Positions 1 to 5,152 of a DNA stretch of 5,152 nucleotides are shown piece after piece. The notes under the pieces were generated by a model, which made no database searches, was not told the origin of the DNA, and saw nothing but the letters and a program-made list of their open reading frames with translations. Source of the stretch: Treponema sp. (GTDB taxonomy: Bacteria > Spirochaetota > Spirochaetia > Treponematales > Treponemataceae). The position numbers were made by a program, and so were the translations under genes. The stretch spans positions 1 to 5,152 of the forward strand of contig DMQP01000202.1 in NCBI GenBank assembly GCA_003455655.1, in the 5' to 3' direction. Each line of letters begins with the position of its first letter. Positions within the stretch are counted from its first letter, which is position 1.

Positions 1-45
1 AAGCTTTATTTTGTGGTCATAATTGATTTGCCAGAACAAAGTATA

Positions 46-73
46 TTGTGAACGGTCGCTAAGACTGTATCTT
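46..73 (+). promoter_or_regulatory. Possible promoter of ssb
   Basis: A TTGTGA box (46-51) and a TATCTT box (68-73) are separated by 16 bases, each matching 4 of 6 positions of the sigma-70 consensus. Transcription would begin near 80 and leave a short leader of about 15 bases that still contains the ribosome binding site. The match is modest in AT-rich DNA, so this is only the best candidate in the 95 bases upstream of ssb. Nothing else in 1-95 is convincing, and an upstream gene could also read into ssb. Confidence 0.3.
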
Positions 74-83
74 ATTTTTTTAC

Positions 84-89
84 GAGGAA
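84..89 (+). promoter_or_regulatory. Ribosome binding site of ssb
   Basis: GAGGAA lies 6 bases before the ATG at 96, a good Shine-Dalgarno match at normal spacing. It supports that start. An in-frame stop (TAA, 60-62) lies upstream and no other ATG intervenes. It also shows that this genome uses ordinary Shine-Dalgarno initiation, in contrast to the two divergent genes around 2896-2956. Confidence 0.75.
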
Positions 90-95
90 CAGTAT

Positions 96-584
96 ATGAA
101 TGCTCTCAACCAAATCATTGTCGAAGGAAATGTTGTTAAAGATCCAGAATCTCACACATTTCCCAGCGGAACACACTCGTGTTCATTCCCCATTGCAGTA
201 AATCGTTTTTACAAAGCATCAAGTGGAGAAAAAGCGCAAGAAGTTTCGTTCTTTGACGTTGAAACATTCGGGTCTCTTGCAGACGCATGCGTAAAGTGGT
301 GCCCCAAAGGACGCGGAGTTCGCATTGTAGGTAGACTCAAACAGGACAGATGGAAGACTGAAGAAGGAAAACAGAAAAGTCGTATTCACATCATTGCTGA
401 ACATGTCGAATTTAAACCGGTGTTCAAAAAAGCAGGAGAATCAGCAGATTCGGTTGAAGCAGATGCTGCCCCAACTTCGGCAGATGCAAGCGGTAGTCCC
501 AGTAAGCGCAAAAAACTTGCCATGTTAGCAGAAGCTGCAGCCGCTGCCCAAAGTGAACAGGAGGCAGGAGACATTACCTTTTAG
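96..584 (+). CDS. ssb: Single-stranded DNA-binding protein (SSB)
   Basis: This 162-residue cytoplasmic protein should coat single-stranded DNA in replication, recombination and repair and recruit partner proteins through its C-terminal tip. Residues 1-110 form the OB fold: an N-terminal strand with the NQIIVEGNVVKDPE motif (5-18), the SFFDV strand (51-55), the KGRGVRIVGRLKQDRW segment (71-86) and the closing strand IIAEHVEF (99-106). F52, F58 and W86 align by eye with the DNA-stacking residues W54, F60 and W88 of E. coli SSB. Residues 111-151 form an Ala/Ser/Glu linker with a basic KRKK patch (137-140) and an alanine-rich stretch (145-151). The tip reads AGDITF instead of the usual DDDIPF type, with Thr replacing Pro and fewer acidic residues. 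The gene stands alone, followed at once by a terminator; it is not between rpsF and rpsR. The start is supported by GAGGAA 6 bases upstream. The family call is secure; whether this is the only SSB of the cell is unknown. Confidence 0.95.
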   Translation: MNALNQIIVEGNVVKDPESHTFPSGTHSCSFPIAVNRFYKASSGEKAQEVSFFDVETFGSLADACVKWCPKGRGVRIVGRLKQDRWKTEEGKQKSRIHIIAEHVEFKPVFKKAGESADSVEADAAPTSADASGSPSKRKKLAMLAEAAAAAQSEQEAGDITF

Positions 585-591
585 CTAAAGT

Positions 592-651
592 GCGTCGGTG
601 GTAGGTCAAGACAATCCCAGAAAACTCCTCCGCCTACTACCGACGCTTTTT
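592..651 (+). terminator. Rho-independent terminator of ssb, overlapping the end of the U32 gene
   Basis: Arms 592-605 and 633-646 form a 14-bp stem around a 27-base loop (606-632), followed by five T (647-651). In the plus-strand RNA every position pairs, with one G-U (600 with 638). It begins 7 bases after the ssb stop codon. The right arm and T run lie inside the 3' end of the opposite U32 gene, covering its last Lys-Lys-Arg-Arg codons and stop. In the minus-strand RNA the wobble becomes an A-C mismatch and the sequence after the hairpin has only scattered U, so termination in that direction should be weaker, though still possible. Confidence 0.85.
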
Positions 652-2895
652 ACTCTTACTGCGGCCTTTTACGCTTTGACCTTGTGCTTTAAGAGCTGCT
701 TGTTTTTGCGCAATAGCCTGGTAAGCTTCCATTTTTTCGGGATTATAAAAACCGTCTTTCCAGTTAAAGCGACTTGAACCTGGTATTCCATCATGCTTAC
801 GCATCAGTTCTGTCATGGTTCGAATATCACCCTTAAGCACACGAGTTTTAGTAAAGTCTATAAGCGTTCGTTTCCAACCGGTATTCTTAATGCGTTCCAG
901 TCTGTCTATGAGACTAAAAGGAAGCTCTGGCATAACGAAAGAACCGTCAGCTGTTGAATTGACTTTAAAGGCAAGACCTTCTTTATCGGTAAAGAAAGTA
1001 AAGTCATAAGATTCAGGAAGCTTAAATCGCATTCTGAACAAAACCGGATACGAAAAAACCGTAAGCAAAACACGAGAACGCTCTTCTGGTGAACGGAATA
1101 CTTTTTCAAGATTATCACTTGAAATTTCAACTGGAGGAATAAGAGCCATAATATCTTGATTTTCTAAAAAGCTTACTGCCCATTTGTTGAAGGTGTACAA
1201 ATACGGCCCTGCAATCATGTTCACTTTTTTTCCACGCAAGAGAGCAATATGAGACAAATTGTTTACAACAAAATTCGTCCAGCCTTTTTCAACCAATGTT
1301 TCAAGAACTTCTTTTAAATGTTCAGATTTTCCTTGAGGAATATAAGGGTCTAGCAAAATGAACACAGACTTTTTGCTCATAGGAACAAGCGGTTTTTCGG
1401 GAAGATCTTTGTGCAAAAGGTCATATTCTGTTTCGCTGTTCAACTCAAGAAGCACACGCACTGGATGTGCAGACTGAACAACATGCATGTCGGCTATTGT
1501 TGAAACCGCAATGTACAATCCTTCTGGGAACCAAGATAATGTGTTTTTCTTAACTGGTGTTAAATCTAACAGAGGAAGGCGTCCATCTCCGGGCTGTTTT
1601 CTAAAGCGAGAAAGATCAGGAGGAAGCACACGCTTGTAACGCTTAGACATTGCTTTTGTCTGCAAGAGGTAGACCGTATCGTTACGAGTAAATCCCAAAG
1701 GAATATCTATCCAGCGGTTACCCTTAGCGTCAGTGGTGATTATGCGCACTTTGTGACTTTCTCTGCCAGTGTCATCTTTTTTGTGAAGACGAATACTGTC
1801 ACCAGTGTCTGGCTCGTAAGAACCGCCCCGCAACTGTGCCATCTGAAAACCTTCTTCCGGGTTAAGCGAAGGCATTGTTTTTGCAAGCGTCAGATAGCGT
1901 TCTTTTTCGTCAGCGTTTGCAGCTCGTAGTTCACAAATAGCACCCAAATAAATTCCCGTACCGCCAGCTTGGTTGGGGTTAAGAATTTTTTCTCCTGCTT
2001 TTGCAACACCGTCAGACACATTATCAAAGCCGTACCAGTAGTCTGTTTTGCTACGGGCAAAGTCTGTGCTTAAAATACGCTTTCCTTCTGCAATGACACC
2101 TTTTTTATCTTCTTGCCAGTGGTCCATGACATAGCGGTATGCGGCAGTAACTGCACCAACATATTCTGCACTTTTCATGCGACCTTCAATTTTAAAACTG
2201 TCAATTCCTATTTGCATTAAATCGGGAACATGATCTATAAGTTGTAAATCACAGGGTGAAAAATAATAGCCTTGTTGTGTTCCCGCAGGCATTTCTGCAG
2301 AATAAAAACGTCTACACGCTTGGGTACACACTCCACGGTTTGCAGACTTACCACCCAAAAAACTAGAGAATAAACACAGTCCACTTTCACTTACACAGAG
2401 TGCACCATGAACAAACATTTCTAGCTGAGCTTTTGTGTTCTGCTTTACGGAACGAATTTCTTCTAGTCCCAACTCGCGAGCAAGCACTACCCGTTCAAAA
2501 CCTTCTTGCAACAGCAAATTAGAAGCAGCGGCATCTTCCACATTCATTTGGGTTGAAGCATGCAGTTTTAAGTTAGGAAAAAATTCCTGACACATACGAA
2601 CAACGCCAAAATCTTGAACAATGAGTGCATCGGGGCCAACATCATTTAAGTAAGAAAGAAATCTATACAGGCGTTCAGTTTCATTTTCTTCACAAACAGT
2701 ATTAACGGTTACATAGAGTTTTTTTTCCATCTTGTGAACTGTTTGTACGGCCGCTTCAAATTCTCGCCATGAAAAATTCGAAGTACGCATACGGGCATTG
2801 AAACTTTTCAATCCCATGTAAACAGCATCGGCGCCTTCTCCAAGCGCTGCATCAAGAGCTTCAACGTTTCCCGCAGGTGCAAGTAATTCAGTCAT
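637..2895 (-). CDS. U32-family protein, RlhA/TrhP-like (probable RNA hydroxylation protein; classically annotated as peptidase or collagenase)
   Basis: This 752-residue protein opens with the U32 signature start TELLAPAGNVEALDAAL (2-18), then GADAVYMG (21-28), which fixes the ATG at 2895. The central motif FVHGALCVSESGLC (161-174) continues to RGVCTQACRR (187-196). C167, C174, C190 and C194 (or C215) are suited to hold a 4Fe-4S cluster, as in characterised U32 relatives, and IEGRMKS (236-242) is the usual downstream motif. E. coli relatives RlhA and TrhP hydroxylate 23S rRNA C2501 and tRNA U34 in prephenate-dependent pathways; most U32 proteins were called proteases without direct proof. Residues about 365-445 appear to be a linking beta-rich domain (DUF3656-like, by position). 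Residues 457-660 look like a degenerate second U32-type half, including FVVNNLSHIALLRG (542-555). The length fits the long RlhA type (653 in E. coli) with about 100 extra residues and a basic tail ending KSKKRR. No signal peptide is visible, so it is probably cytoplasmic. The exact RNA target cannot be read from the sequence. Confidence 0.85.
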   Translation of the reverse strand: MTELLAPAGNVEALDAALGEGADAVYMGLKSFNARMRTSNFSWREFEAAVQTVHKMEKKLYVTVNTVCEENETERLYRFLSYLNDVGPDALIVQDFGVVRMCQEFFPNLKLHASTQMNVEDAAASNLLLQEGFERVVLARELGLEEIRSVKQNTKAQLEMFVHGALCVSESGLCLFSSFLGGKSANRGVCTQACRRFYSAEMPAGTQQGYYFSPCDLQLIDHVPDLMQIGIDSFKIEGRMKSAEYVGAVTAAYRYVMDHWQEDKKGVIAEGKRILSTDFARSKTDYWYGFDNVSDGVAKAGEKILNPNQAGGTGIYLGAICELRAANADEKERYLTLAKTMPSLNPEEGFQMAQLRGGSYEPDTGDSIRLHKKDDTGRESHKVRIITTDAKGNRWIDIPLGFTRNDTVYLLQTKAMSKRYKRVLPPDLSRFRKQPGDGRLPLLDLTPVKKNTLSWFPEGLYIAVSTIADMHVVQSAHPVRVLLELNSETEYDLLHKDLPEKPLVPMSKKSVFILLDPYIPQGKSEHLKEVLETLVEKGWTNFVVNNLSHIALLRGKKVNMIAGPYLYTFNKWAVSFLENQDIMALIPPVEISSDNLEKVFRSPEERSRVLLTVFSYPVLFRMRFKLPESYDFTFFTDKEGLAFKVNSTADGSFVMPELPFSLIDRLERIKNTGWKRTLIDFTKTRVLKGDIRTMTELMRKHDGIPGSSRFNWKDGFYNPEKMEAYQAIAQKQAALKAQGQSVKGRSKSKKRR

Positions 2896-2901
2896 AGGGC
2901 A

Positions 2902-2930
2902 AGGATACCATATTTTACTACTTTACGCAA
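2902..2930 (-). promoter_or_regulatory. Probable promoter of the U32 gene, leaderless type
   Basis: On the minus strand TTGCGT (2930-2925) is followed after 17 bases by TATCCT (2907-2902). TGG directly before the -10 box gives an extended -10 TGn motif. Only 6 bases (TGCCCT) separate the -10 box from the ATG at 2895, so transcription would start at or next to the start codon. No Shine-Dalgarno sequence is present. An alternative -10 box, TAAAAT (2917-2912), matches 5 of 6 but lacks a good -35 box and would still give a leader of only about 10 bases. Confidence 0.5.
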
Positions 2931-2950
2931 ATTTAATTATGCCTTATAAT
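2922..2950 (+). promoter_or_regulatory. Probable promoter of the plus-strand gene at 2957, leaderless type
   Basis: TTTACG (2922-2927, 4 of 6 matches to the -35 consensus) and a perfect TATAAT (2945-2950) are separated by 17 bases. The -10 box ends 6 bases before the ATG at 2957, so the predicted transcript starts at that ATG. No Shine-Dalgarno sequence precedes either candidate ATG (2939 or 2957). The -35 box overlaps the -35 box of the opposite promoter at 2925-2927. Confidence 0.55.
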
Positions 2951-2956
2951 AGAAAC

Positions 2957-4501
2957 ATGGGTGATTCAAATTTCTTTTCCAAACTGTTCGAAAGTCTTTT
3001 TGCATCAAATGATCCAGAAGCACAGAAAAAACGCATGCTCAAAAGCATTGCTCGAGATCTTTCAAAAACAAAATTCCACTTTTACAAAGCATCATCTCAC
3101 GAAGTTCTTCCTGCATTAGGAAAATTCTTCTACGAAATTTATAAAGTCATTGCTCCAGCACAGATTATGTTTCAGTCAACCAGTCTTCCAGCCTTTAAAT
3201 CTGCAACCGTTGACGCAATGCTTAGCCCAAAACAGCGAGAACTGCTTGCAACTATAACCGAAGAAGCTATAACTGAAATGGCAAAAACAAAGCCTATTAA
3301 AGAAGTTGCAGAGTTAGTTTCAGAAAATGCACATAATTTTTCACTTGAGTTTGAATCAGGAAAACGCACACAGATAGACGAATTGTTTAACAGACTTAAT
3401 CAATTCAGAAACTTCTGTTCGTATGACTTTTATTTTACACTCAAAAAATTTGACAACACCATTCGTGAACGCAACTTTGACATGATGCCTCACTTTAACA
3501 CCATCAACGGAACATACATTGCAGAAGATCTTAAAAACTTCATTTCAGTTGCATGGGCACTTCCCTTCGACAACAACTGGGACGACATGTTTAAACTGTT
3601 AAAAGCAATTAAAGGTGTTGAACCCATTACCGCAAATGTGTGGAAAAAAGTTATGACACGACTTCGCGCGGTAAAAGATCAGCATGTTCTTGAATTGATG
3701 GTAAAGCACATTACTGAACAACCAGACTACAACGAAACTCCCAAAAGCGAATCGGTCAGTATTGTAGATGCCTATGTTTCGCAAATAACCAAAACAGCAG
3801 AAACGACAGTTAAATCAATTCAAGACAAACAGACTCATTCAAAAGTTGACAGTCTTCTTTCTCAAATTTTTGGAGACACACCAGTTCAGCCTCTTAAGTA
3901 TTACAACGAAACTAACAGTGGTCAGTTTGAACGAAAATCTTTGGGTTCATACAAATTCCACGAACCACTTTCTTACTTAAAACAGTTTTTACTTGATTAT
4001 GGAAAAAAAGACATTCGCGAACTGTCAGACATTTTGTTAGTTCGTGGTAGCTGGCCCAACGCTATGATGGCAAAACCAATGAGCGAAGCCTACCACCAGT
4101 TGCTTAGCCTGTCAGATAAAATTACCGAATTTGATTCTCGTCTTGCAGAAACAGTAGATTACGGACTTAAGTTTAAGACACTTATGCCTCGTGCAGACCG
4201 CGATAAAGAAGCACGCAACATTATTCAAACTGCTTTGCGCGATGTAAACGGAATGGCAGCAGCTCTTATTCGAACAACTTCTGGTAACCTCATCATCTAT
4301 GCAAAAACACTTAAGATGTGTATTGAAGATTTTGCAAAAGCACCCCACAGTGACCTTATTACCAACTGGCGCGAAATAGATCACTTTGCAGAAGATAAAT
4401 TAAAAGATATGTGCGTTAACACTTACAAAAAGATTTATCTGATTGTAACACTATTGCAAAACTTCCCCATTCCCAAAGAGGATGAAGAAATAGAAGACTA
4501 G
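2957..4501 (+). CDS. Conserved spirochaetal protein of unknown function (possibly DUF5312 family)
   Basis: The product has 514 residues from the ATG at 2957. An in-frame ATG at 2939 would add MPYNRN. I prefer 2957 because a perfect TATAAT lies at 2945-2950, inside the longer reading frame, and because neither ATG has a Shine-Dalgarno sequence. Numbering below is from 2957. I do not recognise a function. No signal peptide, transmembrane segment, nucleotide-binding loop or metal-binding cluster is visible. The protein is rich in Lys, Glu, Asp, Phe and Tyr, and its spacing of hydrophobic residues suggests a mostly helical soluble cytoplasmic protein. A charged amphipathic start (MGDSNFFSKLFESLF) is followed by a KKRMLKSIARDLSKTKFHFYKASS segment (24-47), a Thr/Ser/Gln-rich stretch about 275-298 and an acidic end, KEDEEIED. 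The overall look resembles proteins I recall as DUF5312 in Treponema, but I could not check this. It is divergent from the U32 gene and convergent with the acidic repeat gene, so context gives no pathway. Confidence 0.8.
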   Translation: MGDSNFFSKLFESLFASNDPEAQKKRMLKSIARDLSKTKFHFYKASSHEVLPALGKFFYEIYKVIAPAQIMFQSTSLPAFKSATVDAMLSPKQRELLATITEEAITEMAKTKPIKEVAELVSENAHNFSLEFESGKRTQIDELFNRLNQFRNFCSYDFYFTLKKFDNTIRERNFDMMPHFNTINGTYIAEDLKNFISVAWALPFDNNWDDMFKLLKAIKGVEPITANVWKKVMTRLRAVKDQHVLELMVKHITEQPDYNETPKSESVSIVDAYVSQITKTAETTVKSIQDKQTHSKVDSLLSQIFGDTPVQPLKYYNETNSGQFERKSLGSYKFHEPLSYLKQFLLDYGKKDIRELSDILLVRGSWPNAMMAKPMSEAYHQLLSLSDKITEFDSRLAETVDYGLKFKTLMPRADRDKEARNIIQTALRDVNGMAAALIRTTSGNLIIYAKTLKMCIEDFAKAPHSDLITNWREIDHFAEDKLKDMCVNTYKKIYLIVTLLQNFPIPKEDEEIED

Positions 4502-4517
4502 CACTTAGTCATTCTTT
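4492..4517. terminator. Small inverted repeat across the two convergent stop codons, possible two-way terminator
   Basis: GACTA (4496-4500) and TAGTC (4506-4510) form a perfect 5-bp stem with a 5-base loop. It extends by AGAA (4492-4495) pairing with TTCT (4512-4515) if A4511 is bulged, giving 9 pairs. The plus strand continues with TT and then AACAC; the minus-strand RNA continues into a U-rich run. The stop codons of both flanking genes (TAG 4499-4501 and TAA 4505-4507) lie within it. The stem is short and GC-poor, so its terminator activity is uncertain, but nothing else between the genes could serve. Confidence 0.35.
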
Positions 4518-5152
4518 AACACTGAATCAACAAGACTCTTAAAATCAGCATTTTGCTTAACGCTATCAGTATGTAAATTTTTAGGAATTACATACACGCC
4601 ATCTTCTTGTTCTACAATAGCCTGCTGAGGTTCTTCCAATTCTTTTTTAAGTTCAATTGCACGCCCCAGTAAACCGCTGTGACTTACACTGGTATGATGA
4701 ACAAGTTCATGCTGTAAACGTGCAACCATATCATCTGCTTTTTTCTGATAAGGAGCTGCAACGGTGTCATCTGAAGAAGAGGTATCTTCATCAAGATGAG
4801 AAAAATCTATATTCTGAACAGAGAATGAAATTGCACCCTGACTGTTATTTGAATATTCAAAAGTGCGGCGCGGTTTTACTTCTTCAAACTCAAGTTTTTC
4901 TTCAAAAGAAGACTCTTCTTTTTGCAGTTGAACAGTAGCAGGAAGAAGGCTCTCTTCAGCATGTAAATCTTTAAGTAAGGCAGCAGGAGGAAGCCCGTCA
5001 TCTTCTTCAAACATATCTGAAGTATCGATAGCAGTAGCTTCTTTCACAGGTTCAGCGTCTTCTAGTTCGTCAACAGTCTCTGCTTCTTCCACAGGCTCTG
5101 CATCTTCTAGTTCGTCAACTGCCTCTGCTTCTTCCAAAGGTTCAGCGTCTTC
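4505..5152 (-). CDS. Acidic repeat-containing protein of unknown function (N-terminus beyond the window)
   Basis: The reading frame is open to the right edge, so the start codon is not in the window; 215 codons are visible. A TTG at 5137 could be mistaken for a start, but it is an ordinary Leu codon within the repeat. Visible order: an acidic tandem repeat of 15 residues, EDAEP(L/V)EEAE(A/T)VDEL, in two full copies and a decaying third (residues 1-39); an acidic linker with DMFEEDDGLPPAALL; a Glu-rich stretch; a Ser/Asp-rich stretch, DEDTSSSDD; a probable helical segment from QKKADDMVARLQHELVHH to IELKKELEEP; and a C-terminal end GVYVIPKNLHTDSVKQNADFKSLVDSVLKND that looks like a small folded motif. 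No transmembrane segment is seen in this part. Low-complexity acidic composition suggests the first two thirds are disordered. The product is unrecognised. Treponema pallidum Arp is a known acidic repeat protein with a different repeat, so that is an analogy and not a homology claim. Confidence 0.8.
   Translation of the reverse strand, partial: EDAEPLEEAEAVDELEDAEPVEEAETVDELEDAEPVKEATAIDTSDMFEEDDGLPPAALLKDLHAEESLLPATVQLQKEESSFEEKLEFEEVKPRRTFEYSNNSQGAISFSVQNIDFSHLDEDTSSSDDTVAAPYQKKADDMVARLQHELVHHTSVSHSGLLGRAIELKKELEEPQQAIVEQEDGVYVIPKNLHTDSVKQNADFKSLVDSVLKND
5036..5152 (-). repeat. 45-bp in-frame tandem repeat, 2.6 visible copies, running off the edge
   Basis: Read on the minus strand, unit 1 is 5152-5108, unit 2 is 5107-5063 and a partial unit 3 is 5062-5036. 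Units 1 and 2 agree at 39 of 45 positions by hand count, and unit 3 agrees with unit 1 at 24 of its first 27. The period is 15 codons, so a change in copy number keeps the frame. Further copies may lie beyond the window. Confidence 0.85.

Noticed and set aside
1..6. HindIII site at the first base, suggesting a cloned fragment end
   Set aside because: AAGCTT also occurs inside the window (for example at 723-728), so the sequence is not a complete HindIII fragment, and the site may be coincidental.
53..67. Small hairpin CGGTC-GCTAA-GACTG upstream of ssb, possible operator
   Set aside because: Only 5 pairs with one wobble. It lies between the proposed promoter boxes, but it is too short to separate from chance.
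606..632. Extra regulatory structure in the 27-base loop of the ssb terminator
   Set aside because: No further stable pairing is visible in the loop. The CTCCTCC run gives GGAGGAG on the minus strand, but no start codon follows at a suitable distance.
815..1009. Plus-strand open frame inside the U32 gene
   Set aside because: Antisense shadow of a well-supported coding region, with no ribosome binding site seen and no recognisable protein.
3599..4384. Minus-strand open frames inside the unknown plus-strand gene
   Set aside because: Cys- and Phe-rich translations typical of antisense reading of Lys- and Ala-rich coding DNA; no start signals.
4657..4938. Plus-strand open frame of 93 codons opposite the acidic repeat gene
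   Set aside because: The His/Gln/Leu-rich product is what the complement of acidic codons gives. No supporting signal was found.
5135..5137. TTG as the start codon of the acidic repeat gene
   Set aside because: The frame stays open through 5152, and this TTG is the Leu codon of the EDAEPLEEAE repeat at the place where the next units have GTG. It has no ribosome binding site.
1..5152. CRISPR array, tRNA, rRNA, transposase or phage genes
   Set aside because: No spaced direct repeats, cloverleaf, rRNA segment or mobile-element protein was seen. The only tandem repeat is in-frame coding sequence.

Overview
The window looks like chromosomal DNA of a spirochaete, most likely Treponema or a close relative. 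The single-stranded DNA-binding (SSB) protein resembles treponemal SSBs, and the third gene resembles a family of unknown function that I associate with spirochaetes (DUF5312, from memory). Base composition is moderately AT-rich. I see no insertion sequence, phage gene, CRISPR array, rRNA or tRNA.

There are four protein genes in strict strand alternation (+, -, +, -), so none shares an operon inside the window. (1) 96-584, plus: an SSB with an OB fold and an unusual C-terminal part. (2) 637-2895, minus: a long two-part U32-family protein, with cysteines suited to an Fe-S cluster and similarity to the RlhA/TrhP RNA hydroxylation proteins. (3) 2957-4501, plus: a soluble, probably helical protein of unknown function. 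(4) 4505 to the right edge, minus: a very acidic protein of unknown function whose start lies outside the window and whose visible N-terminal part is a tandem 15-residue repeat.

Non-coding DNA is scarce: 1-95, 585-636, 2896-2956 and 4502-4504. Each gap carries apparent control signals. The ssb gene has a clear ribosome binding site. A strong hairpin with a T run follows ssb and overlaps the last codons of the U32 gene. The 61-base gap between the two divergent genes appears to hold two back-to-back promoters with overlapping -35 boxes. Each -10 box ends 6 bases before the ATG and neither gene has a Shine-Dalgarno sequence, so both mRNAs may be leaderless. The last two genes converge with 3 bases between stop codons, and a small inverted repeat spans both stops.

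Functionally the genes look like unlinked single units: DNA replication/repair (SSB), probable RNA modification (U32 protein) and two unknown proteins. No defence system or new multi-gene machine is evident. The most interesting signals are the paired leaderless-type promoters, the terminator built into a neighbour's coding end, the altered SSB tip and the acidic repeat gene.
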